The position numbers and the translations under genes were made by a program. Shown here piece after piece: positions 28,049 through 40,288 of a DNA stretch of 64,000 bases (positions within the stretch are counted from its first letter, which is position 1; each line of letters opens with the position of its first letter). Where the stretch lies: contig NZ_JQJH01000021.1 in the NCBI RefSeq assembly GCF_000745425.1, positions 1 through 64,000 of the forward strand, given 5' to 3'. The notes beneath the pieces are model-generated. The model was not told the origin of the DNA, did not search any database, and was given only the letters and a program-made list of their open reading frames with translations. This DNA is from Beijerinckia mobilis. GTDB lineage: Bacteria; Pseudomonadota; Alphaproteobacteria; Rhizobiales; Beijerinckiaceae.

Positions 28049-28264
28049 TCTGCTATTCCCCGTGTAATATGGGAAGAAAGCAGGTTCGAATGCTCGAAAT
28101 CAATCAAAGATTTTTCACGATTTTATGAGCCGGCGCATGCGCCACCCAAGTGCACGTGACGATATCGCTAACGAAATGTATTCAAAAGCATTCTCCCATC
28201 ATGCAACGCGAGATAAAATTCTTTTTAGAGTATCTCCTGCTTCCTCCATTTCAACGCCATCATA

Positions 28265-28290
28265 AAAAAACGGCCGCTCGCGCGGCCGTT
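28265..28290 (-). terminator. leuB terminator
   Basis: On the minus strand AACGGCCG, loop CGCGAG, CGGCCGTT (28269-28290) is followed by a T run (28264-28270 as A on the plus strand). It lies 44 bases after the leuB stop. Confidence 0.85.
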
Positions 28291-28333
28291 CGTCAGAGTG
28301 CCCACATGATCATGCGCGATCACGTGCTTGATT

Positions 28334-29440
28334 TCATCCGGCCTGAAGCTCTTTAAGGATAGCGTTACCCATCTGTGTCGTCGAAAGCGGCGTCACCGTG
28401 CTGTTGCCCTTGATATCGCCGGTGCGCAAGCCCTTGTCGAGTGTCGCGGCAATAGCGTGGTCGATACGATCAGCAAGAGCGCCGAGATCAAAGGAATAAC
28501 GCAGGGCCATGCCGAATGAAGCGATCATGGCGATGGGATTGGCTATGCCCTTGCCGGCAATATCCGGCGCCGATCCGTGCACCGGCTCGTAAAGCGCTTT
28601 TCTCTTGCCGGTCTGCGCATCATAAGCGCCTAGCGACGCCGAGGGGAGCATGCCGAGCGAACCCGTCAGCATAGAGGCGACATCCGACAAAAGATCGCCG
28701 AACAGATTATCGGTGACGATCACATCGAATTGTTTCGGCGCGCGAACCAACTGCATGCCGAGGGCATCGGCGAGCTGATGTTCGAGCATGACGTCGGGAA
28801 ATTCCTGATCGTGCAGACGGGTGATGATCTGGTTCCAGAGCACGCCCGACTTCATGACATTGCGCTTTTCCGACGAGGTCACCTTGTTGCGCCGCTTGCG
28901 CGCGAGCTCGAAGGCGATGCGGCCGATACGCTCGATCTCATAGGTGTCATAGACCTGCGTATCGATCGCACGCTGCTGGCCATTACCGAGATCGATGATC
29001 TGCTTCGGCTCGCCGAAATAGACACCGCCCGTCAATTCGCGCACGATCATCAGATCGAGCCCATCGACGAGATCACGTTTCAGCGAGGACGCATCGGCGA
29101 GCGCAGGATAGCAGACCGCCGGACGCAGATTGGCGAACAGCTTGAGATCCTTGCGCAAGCGCAGAAGACCCGCCTCCGGCCGGACCTCATAGGGCACATG
29201 ATCCCATTTCGGGCCACCGACAGCCGCCAGCAGCACAGCATCCGCGGCATCCGCCCGGGCCATGTCGGCATCGCTGATGGCCACGCCATGAGCATCATAA
29301 GCGGCACCGCCGACAAGACCTTTTTCGATCTCGAAAGAAGCGCTGCCTTCCTTGGTGAAGAAATTGGCGATCTTCTCGACCTCGGCCATGACCTCCGGGC
29401 CGATGCCATCACCAGGCAGGACGAAGAGCTTATATCCCAT
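28334..29440 (-). CDS. leuB: 3-isopropylmalate dehydrogenase
   Basis: 368 residues from the ATG at 29440, with AAGGA seven to eight bases upstream; the longer frame lacks such a site. Family motifs: [20 protein letters not shown] at the start, ELTGGVYFG, metal-binding region [16 protein letters not shown]-like ([20 protein letters not shown]) and the NAD-binding [20 protein letters not shown]. It oxidises and decarboxylates 3-isopropylmalate in leucine synthesis. leuC and leuD are not adjacent. Own terminator at each side makes it a single transcription unit. Confidence 0.95.
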   Translation of the reverse strand: MGYKLFVLPGDGIGPEVMAEVEKIANFFTKEGSASFEIEKGLVGGAAYDAHGVAISDADMARADAADAVLLAAVGGPKWDHVPYEVRPEAGLLRLRKDLKLFANLRPAVCYPALADASSLKRDLVDGLDLMIVRELTGGVYFGEPKQIIDLGNGQQRAIDTQVYDTYEIERIGRIAFELARKRRNKVTSSEKRNVMKSGVLWNQIITRLHDQEFPDVMLEHQLADALGMQLVRAPKQFDVIVTDNLFGDLLSDVASMLTGSLGMLPSASLGAYDAQTGKRKALYEPVHGSAPDIAGKGIANPIAMIASFGMALRYSFDLGALADRIDHAIAATLDKGLRTGDIKGNSTVTPLSTTQMGNAILKELQAG

Positions 29441-29485
29441 GCATTTTATCCTTGATGCGGCCTCTAGCTGAAACTTCAACCTGTT

Positions 29486-29525
29486 AAAAAACAGGAGCGG
29501 CCGCCTTGGTCAAGGCAACCGCTCC
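29486..29525 (-). terminator. acnA terminator
   Basis: Minus strand: GGAGCGG, inner stem GCCTTG/CAAGGC, CCGCTCC (29494-29525), then TGTTTTTT. It follows the acnA stop by about 75 bases and separates acnA from leuB. Confidence 0.85.
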
Positions 29526-29598
29526 CTGATAGTCCCGTATTGAAAATTGCTCGCAAGCGATGCCGGCTGACAATGATCCCAGCCGGCAAAATCTCTCG

Positions 29599-32331
<2,733 letters not shown>

Positions 32332-32454
32332 CCGCAATGTCCCGGAACGAGTCGAGGGGGAAAGTTTGGAGGGCTTATAGATATTTTTGATATGAAGGGC
32401 CATAGGATGATATCCCCTCAAAACTCTTTCGTTCGGCTAGTGTGGATATCTTAA

Positions 32455-33072
32455 ATGCGCCTCGAGGCCCATAATCTGCGTGTCGAACGCGGTGGCCGTA
32501 CTGTTTTTCAGGATCTTTCCTTCACGCTTGATTCGGGCGAAAGCCTGATCGTGATGGGACACAATGGCGCAGGCAAATCGACACTCCTGCGTACACTCGC
32601 CGGATTGGTTCCGCTGACGCAGGGGCAATTGAACGTGACGCCATCGACAGAGATGACCTTGGCCGAGCAGTTACATTATGTCGGTCATGCGGATGCCCTG
32701 AAACCGACGCTGACGCCGGTCGAAAATCTGAGCTTCTGGGCAGCGATGTTACAATCGGACCGCCCCGGCCTCGCTCCCCGGGCCGCGCTCGACGCTCTCG
32801 ACATTGCCCATCTTGGCGATCTGCCATCCTCTTATCTCTCCGCAGGGCAAAGACGCAGGCTCTCTCTAGCTCGGCTGCTCGTCGCAACACGCCCGGTCTG
32901 GCTGCTCGACGAGCCGACGACTGCGCTGGATCGCGGCAGTCAGGAGGTTCTTTTTAACCTGATGCGACAGCATGTCGAAGCCGGTGGATCGATCATTGCG
33001 GCGACGCATGCGCCGCTCGATCTTTCCGGCAAAAGTCTCACGCTCGGCACGGCGGAAAGCGCAATCGCATGA
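32455..33072 (+). CDS. ccmA: cytochrome c maturation ABC transporter, ATPase subunit
   Basis: 205 residues. Walker A GHNGAGKSTLLRTLAGL (about 32-48), signature YLSAGQRRRLSLARLL, Walker B PVWLLDEPTTALD and the switch His in IIAATHAPL. CcmA powers the CcmABCD complex that releases haem-loaded CcmE in c-type cytochrome assembly. It overlaps ccmB by four bases. ccmC, usually next, is not here. Confidence 0.92.
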   Translation: MRLEAHNLRVERGGRTVFQDLSFTLDSGESLIVMGHNGAGKSTLLRTLAGLVPLTQGQLNVTPSTEMTLAEQLHYVGHADALKPTLTPVENLSFWAAMLQSDRPGLAPRAALDALDIAHLGDLPSSYLSAGQRRRLSLARLLVATRPVWLLDEPTTALDRGSQEVLFNLMRQHVEAGGSIIAATHAPLDLSGKSLTLGTAESAIA

Positions 33073-33770
33073 ATGCCAAGTTGGAGACGGATGCGCATAG
33101 GACAAGCTTGCGTCCGGTGACAGCCCTGTTTCGCCGCGAACTCGCCATCGGGCGCCGTATCGGTGGCGGAGCAAGCTTCGGGATCCTGTTTTTCCTCAGT
33201 CTCGTCGTTCTCATTCCTTTCGCGATCGGTCCCGATCTCGCGCTACTCTCGCGCATCGCACCCGCGATTTTATGGATCGCCGCCTTGCTCGCGAGCCTGC
33301 TTGGCCTCGACCGGCTGTTTCAGGCTGATCAGGAAGACGGTTCTCTTGATCTCCTGCGCACGAGCCGGATGCCACTCGAACTCATCATCCTCGTCAAATG
33401 CGCGGCCCATTGGCTTTTATCCGGTTTACCGCTGGTGGTGGCGGCACCGGTGTTCGGCCTGATGCTGGCACTCCCCGGCTCGCAGATAGCGCCGCTGGTG
33501 TTTTCCCTGCTCGTCGGAACGCCAGCCCTGACCTTCATCGGAGCCATCGGGGCGGCGCTGACGGTCAGCCTGCGGCGCGGCGGCCTTCTCCTGTCCATTC
33601 TTATTCTGCCACTGTGCATTCCCGTGCTGATCTTCGGTGTGGCCGCGGCCGCCAATGATCCCATGGTCGGTTTCAAGACACCGTTTCTCATTCTTTGCGG
33701 CCTCAGTCTCATCGCTTTCGTCGGAGCGCCGATCGCCGCCGCCGCCGCGCTGCGCCAGAGTCTCGACTGA
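33069..33770 (+). CDS. ccmB: haem exporter subunit CcmB
   Basis: 233 residues, about six membrane helices, opening with LRPVTALFRRELAIGRRIGG and containing LDRLFQADQEDGSLDLLRTS and the conserved ELIILVKCAAHWLLSGLPLV stretch. It is the membrane partner of CcmA, with which it is translationally coupled (ATGA overlap). After it comes a 234-base gap and an unrelated MFS gene, so the rest of the ccm set must lie elsewhere. Confidence 0.92.
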   Translation: MNAKLETDAHRTSLRPVTALFRRELAIGRRIGGGASFGILFFLSLVVLIPFAIGPDLALLSRIAPAILWIAALLASLLGLDRLFQADQEDGSLDLLRTSRMPLELIILVKCAAHWLLSGLPLVVAAPVFGLMLALPGSQIAPLVFSLLVGTPALTFIGAIGAALTVSLRRGGLLLSILILPLCIPVLIFGVAAAANDPMVGFKTPFLILCGLSLIAFVGAPIAAAAALRQSLD

Positions 33771-34004
33771 ATAATTCTTATAAGACGATTGATTATCGGA
33801 CAGATCTTACACCTCAGCCCTGACCTGCGGGTTGAAAGCAATGAGCTCAGGGCGGCATCCACCAACCCGCTTTACTCAAAGGATAAGAACATTGTGAAAG
33901 ACGTTGAATTGCGAGGCATTCCGTTTCAAGCCGAAAAGGCTCAAGAGCATCCTCAATCGCATCAACATGCTCCCCTTCCGAAATGCCCGGGGCGGTAAGA
34001 CACG

Positions 34005-35210
34005 ATGAATCGACAATTCTCCGGCGCCACCACCTCCTGGCTCACCCGCAATACGGTTCTTTTAGCCCTGACGAGTCTTTTCGGCGATGTGGCGACGGAA
34101 ATGCTCTATCCGATATTGCCTGTATTCCTGACGCAGACGTTGCATGCGAGCGGCAGTATCATCGGTCTCATCGACGGCATCGCTCTGGCAACACAAAATA
34201 TCGTCCAGGGTTTTTCCGGCTGGCTGTCAGATCGTCTGCAGCAGCGCAAATCGATTGCGCTCGTCGGCTATTTCCTCGCTGCGATCGCCAAACCCATGAT
34301 GGGTCTCGCCCCCGCCTGGCCTTATGTCTTCGCCGCCCGAAGTCTCGACCGGTTAGGCTCGGGTCTGCGTTCCGCGCCACGCGACGCATTGATTGCGGCC
34401 TCGGTTACGGAAGAAAACCGCGGCAAGGCCTTTGGGCTCGAAGGCATAGGCGACAATCTCGGCGCCTTTTTCGGGCCAATGCTGACGATTGTGCTCCTGA
34501 TGGAGCTGAAGCTCGATCTGCGCACGATTTTCGGCATCGCATTCATTCCCGGCCTTCTGGCTTTCATCATGATGCTGCTCATTCGGGAGAGCTCATCTCC
34601 GGCGACAGTCGAGGCCAAGGACGTAGTGAAGAGCCGGATTGCTGTCGATCCTAGGCAATTTCCCCGCTCCTATTGGACCTATCTCCTGGTAACGGCCCTG
34701 TTTGGCCTCGGCAATTCGAGCAATGCCTTTCTGATCCTGCAAACCCAGGAGGCCGGAGCCTCGCTCAGAACCACCATTCTGATTTATGCAGGCTATAATC
34801 TCGCCGCGGCGTTGATTTCCTATCCTGCAGGATATCTTTCCGACCATTGGGGCCGCAGAAACCTCCTGTTTCTTTGTTTTCTTGTTTTCTTTGCCGTCTA
34901 TCTTGGCTTCGGCTTCACTCATAATATCGTATTGCTCAGCTTCCTGTTCGTTTTCCACGGCCTTTATCAGGGCATATTCCGCTCAGTCGGCAAGGCCTTC
35001 GCGTCGGATTTCGCACCCGCGCGTCTTCGGGCGAGTGCTATCGGCTGGTACAGTACGACAGTCGGTTTACTGCAGCTTTGCGCCAGCCTCGTCGCCGGCC
35101 AGCTCTGGGATCATATCAACCATGCGGCCGTCTTCTTCTATGGCGCCTTCTTCGCGGCGATGGGCTCGGCAGCCCTCATCATCCTGATCCCTGCGAAGAA
35201 GCCGAAATAA
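34005..35210 (+). CDS. MFS transporter
   Basis: 401 residues with about 12 hydrophobic segments. Typical MFS loop motifs are present: GFSGWLSDRLQQRKSIALVG between helices 2 and 3, DRLGSGLRSAPRDALIAASV, and a repeat-like YPAGYLSDHWGRRNLLFLC in the second half. The region up to DALIAAS resembles drug/metabolite exporters of the group with RxGxGxR-APRDAL. Substrate unknown. It stands between ccmB and tag in the same direction with no obvious functional link. Confidence 0.85.
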   Translation: MNRQFSGATTSWLTRNTVLLALTSLFGDVATEMLYPILPVFLTQTLHASGSIIGLIDGIALATQNIVQGFSGWLSDRLQQRKSIALVGYFLAAIAKPMMGLAPAWPYVFAARSLDRLGSGLRSAPRDALIAASVTEENRGKAFGLEGIGDNLGAFFGPMLTIVLLMELKLDLRTIFGIAFIPGLLAFIMMLLIRESSSPATVEAKDVVKSRIAVDPRQFPRSYWTYLLVTALFGLGNSSNAFLILQTQEAGASLRTTILIYAGYNLAAALISYPAGYLSDHWGRRNLLFLCFLVFFAVYLGFGFTHNIVLLSFLFVFHGLYQGIFRSVGKAFASDFAPARLRASAIGWYSTTVGLLQLCASLVAGQLWDHINHAAVFFYGAFFAAMGSAALIILIPAKKPK

Positions 35211-35302
35211 GCTCAAAGATACCGCGACCTGGACCGCATGCTTTCGGACGGCTCCGAAACATTCTAGAATTGCGAGATCGTGCGCAATCAGAAGGCCGGA
35301 CC

Positions 35303-35920
35303 ATGGCTGACAACGAAGGGCTGGCACTTCCCAAGACTTCACCCGATGGTAAAGCCCGCTGCCATTGGCCGGGCATCGATCCGCTCTACCTCGCCTATCA
35401 CGACGAGGAATGGGGCGTGCCGGAACATGACGATCGTGCTCTCTTCGAGAAACTCATCCTCGATGGTTTTCAGGCAGGACTTTCCTGGATCACGATCCTG
35501 CGGCGCCGCGAAGGATTTCGCGCGGCTTTCGATCATTTCAATCCGGAATTGATTGCATCCTACGACGCGGCAAAGGTGGAAAGCTTGCTGCAGGATGCAC
35601 GTATCATCCGCCATCGCGGGAAAATCGAGGGCGCGGTCAGATCCGCGCAAGCCTGGGCCGCACTTCAGGAAAGGCAGGGATTTTCCGCCTATCTCTGGGA
35701 TTTCTTCGACGGACGGCCAATCCAGAACCATTATCGCACGCCGGCCGAAATCCCGGCTCAGACCGAACTTTCAGCAAGGATAGCGAAAGACCTCAAGAAG
35801 AAGGGCTTCACCTTCTGCGGTCCGACGATCGTCTATGCCTTTTGCCAGGCGACGGGCATGGTCAACGACCACCTCGTCACCTGCTGGCGGCACGCCGAAT
35901 GCGCGAAGCTCTCGGCGTGA
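35303..35920 (+). CDS. tag: DNA-3-methyladenine glycosylase I
   Basis: 205 residues from the ATG at 35303. Zinc site residues are seen at both ends: ARCHWPG near the N-terminus with the His of YLAYHDEEWGVP, and TCWRHAEC at the C-terminus. The core has LFEKLILDGFQAGLSWITIL and KGFTFCGPTIVYAFCQATGM, the Tag signature. It removes 3-methyladenine from DNA. It starts 93 bases after the MFS gene and ends 12 bases before the converging AAA+ gene. Confidence 0.94.
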   Translation: MADNEGLALPKTSPDGKARCHWPGIDPLYLAYHDEEWGVPEHDDRALFEKLILDGFQAGLSWITILRRREGFRAAFDHFNPELIASYDAAKVESLLQDARIIRHRGKIEGAVRSAQAWAALQERQGFSAYLWDFFDGRPIQNHYRTPAEIPAQTELSARIAKDLKKKGFTFCGPTIVYAFCQATGMVNDHLVTCWRHAECAKLSA

Positions 35921-35931
35921 GCAGATCGGTT

Positions 35932-37656
35932 CTATTCCGCCGCCTCAGCGAGTGGCTCGGCATATTCCGGGGCGAGATCAAGGCCACGGAACACCGAACA
36001 GCGGATGAAGACATCGGAGGTCGGCGCGACATTCTTGTGACTGCAGAATTTCGCCGTAAGCTTCGCAAGACCCTTAATGTCGCGGCCCGTGGCATTCGGG
36101 AACATATGAACGAGTTCATCCTGCAGCTTCTCCTCGACGGGAAGCTGGAACTGCTCGGTCATGACGCCCCAGATACGCCGGCGCGCATCGGCTGTCGGCG
36201 GATGGAACTTGATCATGGCGATGCAACGGGAGACGATCGCCTCGTCGATGTCATCGACCCGGTTCGTTGTCATGAACAACAAGCCATTGAAATATTCGAG
36301 CACGCGCAGAAACACGCCGACGACGGCATTATTGGCGATATTGTCGTCACGCTTCTTGATATAGACATCCGCCTCGTCGATTAGCATCACGGCGCCCCAG
36401 CGCTGGGCACGCGTCAGCACATCCTTCAGCGCCTGTTCCATCTGCGCGACATTGAGGCCGAGCTGGCCGGAATGAACACGATAGAGAGGACGCCTGATGA
36501 TTTCCGAATAGACTTCGGCCGTCAGCGTCTTGCCCACGCCGGGCGGTCCGGCGCAGAGCACGGTGGTGCCACCCGACTTGCCAGCCACGATATCATCCAT
36601 GAGGACGTCCATCTCGGCCGTCAGAATATCGATGAGATCGGTCTGCTCCTGCGGCAGGACCAGCTTTTCCTTGAGGTTCGGCTTATATTCGTAAGGATCC
36701 ATGTCTTCGACATGCACCCAGATGTAATGGTGCAGTTCCAGATGGAACATGAGAATATAGGCGTGCACCGGCAATTGCGTGAAGAGACCTTTCGGAATCT
36801 CCTTCTGTGATTCCTCGACCTCATCCTCGGCGTTGTATTTGTCGCTCTTGGCCGCTTTCTTGAGATATTGGCCGAGAATATCGCCGGTCGCATCCATGGT
36901 CAGGCTGCGCGAGGTGAGAATACCCTCATCATTGACGAGCCGCGCATCGCCGCCACCGGAGGAAAGGACGATGATATCCTTGCGCGTCCAGTCCGTATCA
37001 CGATGCGTCGAATTCGGATCCTCGGCATAGAAACCGGTGCCACGGGCCGAGAATTGTGCGCCATATTGAGCGCGCCATTCGAAATATTTTTCGACCGTAC
37101 GGTCATATTCTGTAATGAGTTCCGGCGTTTCCTTGAGAAAACCTTTGAGCGCGAAGATTTCCGCGACAGTTTTGCCGCCAATGTCTGTGGAGGCGATCCG
37201 CAGCACCTGCGTCGTCACCGAACCTTTGACATTGGCCTTGAGCTCCAGGAAAATCTTGCCGGCGGCATCGTCGGCGGGCGGCGTGTAATCAAGCCGCGTC
37301 ACGACATAGGGCAGCGGCCGGTTGGTGACATTGGCCGTGAATAGCCAGCCGCGAATGCCATCGACGGCAAGATAGCGCGCAATTGCCGGAACGACATTTT
37401 CCAGATCTTCCGGCTTGAAACGCTCGCCCTCGAAGGCCAGCGCTTTCTGCAAGGTCGAAAGATGCGCTGCCTTAGTAGCATAGGCATCGCCTGCCGTTTC
37501 ATAGATGCCGCGCAGATAATCGAGTTCCACCAGCGACAATTGATGAAACGGGACTTCCACTCTGTTGCCGAAACGAAGCTGATCCTTCAAATGCCCCAGA
37601 TTTGGAAATTCGCCGATCATCTGTTCGATGTGCGGCCGCTCGATATGAAGATTCAT
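35932..37656 (-). CDS. orphan AAA+ ATPase with unfamiliar N-terminal region
   Basis: 574 residues. The AAA+ core is C-terminal: Walker A GPPGVGKT (370-377), Walker B VMLIDEAD (about 423-430), sensor-1 region LFMTTNR and an arginine-rich VSRCIAMIKF stretch. Residues 1-330 form one or two domains I do not recognise: an early helical part (LSLVELDYLRGIYETAGDAY), a beta-rich part (RPLPYVVTRLDYTPP, KIFLELKANVKGSVTTQVLR) and an EYKPNLKEKLVLPQEQTDLI linker. No membrane segment or protease motif. No partner gene is adjacent; neighbours are unrelated. A chaperone-like or remodelling role is inference. Confidence 0.75.
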   Translation of the reverse strand: MNLHIERPHIEQMIGEFPNLGHLKDQLRFGNRVEVPFHQLSLVELDYLRGIYETAGDAYATKAAHLSTLQKALAFEGERFKPEDLENVVPAIARYLAVDGIRGWLFTANVTNRPLPYVVTRLDYTPPADDAAGKIFLELKANVKGSVTTQVLRIASTDIGGKTVAEIFALKGFLKETPELITEYDRTVEKYFEWRAQYGAQFSARGTGFYAEDPNSTHRDTDWTRKDIIVLSSGGGDARLVNDEGILTSRSLTMDATGDILGQYLKKAAKSDKYNAEDEVEESQKEIPKGLFTQLPVHAYILMFHLELHHYIWVHVEDMDPYEYKPNLKEKLVLPQEQTDLIDILTAEMDVLMDDIVAGKSGGTTVLCAGPPGVGKTLTAEVYSEIIRRPLYRVHSGQLGLNVAQMEQALKDVLTRAQRWGAVMLIDEADVYIKKRDDNIANNAVVGVFLRVLEYFNGLLFMTTNRVDDIDEAIVSRCIAMIKFHPPTADARRRIWGVMTEQFQLPVEEKLQDELVHMFPNATGRDIKGLAKLTAKFCSHKNVAPTSDVFIRCSVFRGLDLAPEYAEPLAEAAE

Positions 37657-38156
37657 CGTTTCCGCTCTCCGTCCGCGAGATTGTCCTCAAACGGCGCACG
37701 GATGCGCCGACCACATCCACGCCCCTGAAATTCTCGCAGCGACGCCGAGGATTTCGGTATCAATCCCCGACACGTCCCGCTGTCCAAATCAGATGCCGCT
37801 CGAAACCCGCCCAACGCCGGGCGGGCGCGCAAAGCGCAATCTCCCTCTCCGCCCGCAGGCAGCCACCAAGGTGAAAGCAAGACTCATGCCCTGCCAACCG
37901 CACTTGCATCGCTCCTGAAACCACAGCCAAGCCCGTGCGGGGGCATGCCGCAAGAACGGGCAAGACGCATGATAGCTGATCACTTTAAGATATAGCTTAA
38001 CAAAGCTGACACAGGGTTGCGCCAATGCTCTGTCTCACGCGGGGCAAACTCTTGGAGATTTCCTGGTCCGCTTTCGGCGCGGTTTCGGCGAGGACAGCTT
38101 TTCCGACGCAATTTTCGAATAAGATATAATCACACATTCTGCAGGGGGAGGTGAGA
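37657..38156. other. intergenic between divergent genes
   Basis: 500 bases between the start of the AAA+ gene (minus) and the DUF1772 gene (plus). Short GC-rich frames exist but look like noise. A TATAAT at 38125-38130, 26 bases before the DUF1772 start, is a plausible -10, with a poor -35 (TTCCGA, 38101-38106). AT-rich DNA near 37975-38000 may hold the AAA+ promoter. Confidence 0.4.
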
Positions 38157-38606
38157 ATGCCGTGGGACAGCCTGTTGAACGCGGGGATGGGAAAGCTGGC
38201 GCTCATTCTCGCCGCACTTTTCACCGGCGGGGCGCTCTACATCACTTTCGTGGAACAGCCGGCGCGGCTGTTGCTCGATGATGAAAATCTTTTGCGTCAA
38301 TGGCGGCCAAGCTACAAACGCGGTTTCACCATGCAGGCGAGCCTCGCCTTCATCGCCGGCCTGGCCGGTCTTGCCGCAGCCTGGCAGATGGATGATTGGC
38401 GGTGGGCGATCGGCGCGCTTCTGATGCTCGCCAATTGGCCCTATACGCTTACGATCATCATGCCGGTCAACAGCCGTCTGAACGCCATCGCTCCAAAAGA
38501 GGCTGGATCGCAAACAAGAGAACTGATCAAATATTGGGGCAAATTGCACGTGATCCGTGGTCTCTTCGGTATATGCGCCATTCTCGCTTATGCCGTCCTG
38601 CTATGA
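38157..38606 (+). CDS. DUF1772 (anthrone-oxygenase-like) membrane protein
   Basis: 149 residues from the ATG at 38157, which has GGGGGAGG five bases upstream. Four membrane helices: LALILAALFTGGALYITFVE, SLAFIAGLAGLAAAW, AIGALLMLANWPYTLTIIM and the C-terminal VIRGLFGICAILAYAVLL. The family marks are the early G-A-L-Y and the NWPYTLTIIMPVNSRL stretch followed by a W near the last helix (YWGKLHVIRGL). Function in bacteria is unknown. Single gene. Confidence 0.8.
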   Translation: MPWDSLLNAGMGKLALILAALFTGGALYITFVEQPARLLLDDENLLRQWRPSYKRGFTMQASLAFIAGLAGLAAAWQMDDWRWAIGALLMLANWPYTLTIIMPVNSRLNAIAPKEAGSQTRELIKYWGKLHVIRGLFGICAILAYAVLL

Positions 38607-38742
38607 GTGTTTGCGCATAGGCCTTCGTTTGCAAACCGGCGCTTTCAGTTGGTCGTCTATTCCTCCGGGATAATGGAGAAGAGCTCTTCCCTTTCGATGT
38701 ATCTTCCCGCATCATCCGGTCGTCGCATCCTCAATCCGTGTG

Positions 38743-39477
38743 ATGGCGCCCATGCCCCTGTCCGCCCACGAAAAGCTTGCCGTCGAAAGCACCACCGTGA
38801 AGACACGCGCCTGGGTGCGCCTACCTTCCGGCATGCGTCTTGATCTTCTCGATCCAACGCCCTTCGACTGGGCGGATGAGGACCTCGCCCTCGGTCTCGC
38901 CCGGACCTATCGCTGGGGCGGTCATTCGGCATGGCCGCTGCCATTGTCGGTCGCCCAACATTCCCTCGCCGTCCTGGCGTTGCGCCGTTTGAGCTATCCG
39001 AAGACCGATCAACCACGCACAGATCTGCGCGAATTGTTGCATGATGCCGATGAAGGTCTCCTGGGCTTCGATTGTATTTCCGTCATCAAGCCCTTTCTTG
39101 GGCCAGGCTATGCGGTCTTGACGGAGCGGCTGCGCAGCGCGGTGTCGCAACGCTACGGTTTGCGGGATTGGACCCCGCGCGCCATGGCCCTGCACAAAAA
39201 GGCCGACAGGATCGCCGCCGCCTCTGAGGCGGTGCATGTCGTCGGCTGGAGCCCGCGCGAGGTACGCGCTACACTCCATATCCCCTACCAACCTTTACAG
39301 GACGATCCGCTGCAAAAAATCTATGGCGGCCCAGCCTGGGAGCCCTGGGCTCCCCAGATCGCGGCGGAGCGTTTCCTCGACGAACTCAAACGCCTCTCAG
39401 CCCGGACATCGCAGACCCGCCGACGCCGCGCGCTGCCTTCAGCACCACAGGTTCCGGCTCTCGGCAACCACGCCTGA
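38743..39477 (+). CDS. HD-domain phosphohydrolase (YfbR-like)
   Basis: 244 residues from ATG at 38743 (a GTG lies one codon earlier and another ATG three codons later; none has a clear ribosome binding site). Metal-binding His/Asp motifs: VAQHSLAVLAL and LLHDADEGLLGFD, the HD signature, in a mostly helical protein. The group includes 5'-nucleotidases acting on deoxynucleotides. The C-terminal tail (RRRRALPSAP) is basic and disordered. Substrate inferred only from the family. Confidence 0.8.
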   Translation: MAPMPLSAHEKLAVESTTVKTRAWVRLPSGMRLDLLDPTPFDWADEDLALGLARTYRWGGHSAWPLPLSVAQHSLAVLALRRLSYPKTDQPRTDLRELLHDADEGLLGFDCISVIKPFLGPGYAVLTERLRSAVSQRYGLRDWTPRAMALHKKADRIAAASEAVHVVGWSPREVRATLHIPYQPLQDDPLQKIYGGPAWEPWAPQIAAERFLDELKRLSARTSQTRRRRALPSAPQVPALGNHA

Positions 39478-39718
39478 TCCCGATCGTTATTACGCTTTCA
39501 TCAAAAGAATCGTTCTGTTGCGACGGTTTGTGACGCTAGGCAGGTGAAGGCTTTCCACAGCGTCACCGGAAAAACGGGATTGTTTTCAACGGATTTAAAT
39601 CGCAGATCTTTTCCGTTCGAAAAGAAAATACAACGGGCCGGACCAAGAAAAGGATTTGGCCGCGATTGCCGGGATGATATTCACGCGCAGGCTCATCATG
39701 TGAAAGGCTGAGAGGACC

Positions 39719-40228
39719 GTGTCGACGATCCATGTCTGTCCACTGTCGAAATTGCCGGAAACAGTGCGCCTGACCGGCGCACGCAGCCTCGTTACCTTTA
39801 TCAACCAGGGCACTCCGGTCCACCGCCCGCGCGAAATCGCGGCGGAACAGCACCTTTTCGTCCCAATGTCCGATATTACCACGGCGGTGGAAGGCCATAT
39901 TCTGCCGAATGAGAGCCATGTCACCGCATTGCTTGGTTTCGTCCAGAAATGGGATCGCTCCGCGCCGCTGCTCATCCATTGCTGGGCCGGCGTCAGCCGC
40001 TCGACCGCTGCCGCCTTCATTACCGCCTGCGCGCTCTATCCCGGGAAGGATGAGCAGGAAATCGCAGCTGTGCTGCGCCGCAATTCGCCGACCGCCACGC
40101 CCAATGCGCTGCTCATAGACATTGCCGATACGATGCTCGGCAGGGAAGGAAAAATGCGCACGGCGATCGACGCTATTGGTCGTGGTTCCGAATGTTTTGA
40201 AGGCACACCCTTCAAGCTTGATCTCTGA
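39719..40228 (+). CDS. protein tyrosine/dual-specificity phosphatase-like protein
   Basis: 169 residues from a GTG preceded by GAGAGGACC. The catalytic P-loop is intact: HCWAGVSRST with Cys88 and Arg94 (C-x5-R followed by S/T). An acidic SDI at about 51-53 may offer the general acid. The family acts on phosphotyrosine or other phosphate esters in the cytoplasm. It stands alone between the HD gene and a converging VOC gene; no kinase partner visible. Confidence 0.8.
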   Translation: MSTIHVCPLSKLPETVRLTGARSLVTFINQGTPVHRPREIAAEQHLFVPMSDITTAVEGHILPNESHVTALLGFVQKWDRSAPLLIHCWAGVSRSTAAAFITACALYPGKDEQEIAAVLRRNSPTATPNALLIDIADTMLGREGKMRTAIDAIGRGSECFEGTPFKLDL

Positions 40229-40288
40229 TTGGCAGCAGCTTCCCGAACTGTTTCGGATCGATCCGAAACGCGCCACTTTTTTAAAAAC

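Noticed and set aside
28049-28262. Fur or Irr box upstream of the TonB receptor gene
   Set aside because: No segment resembles the known consensus closely enough by eye.
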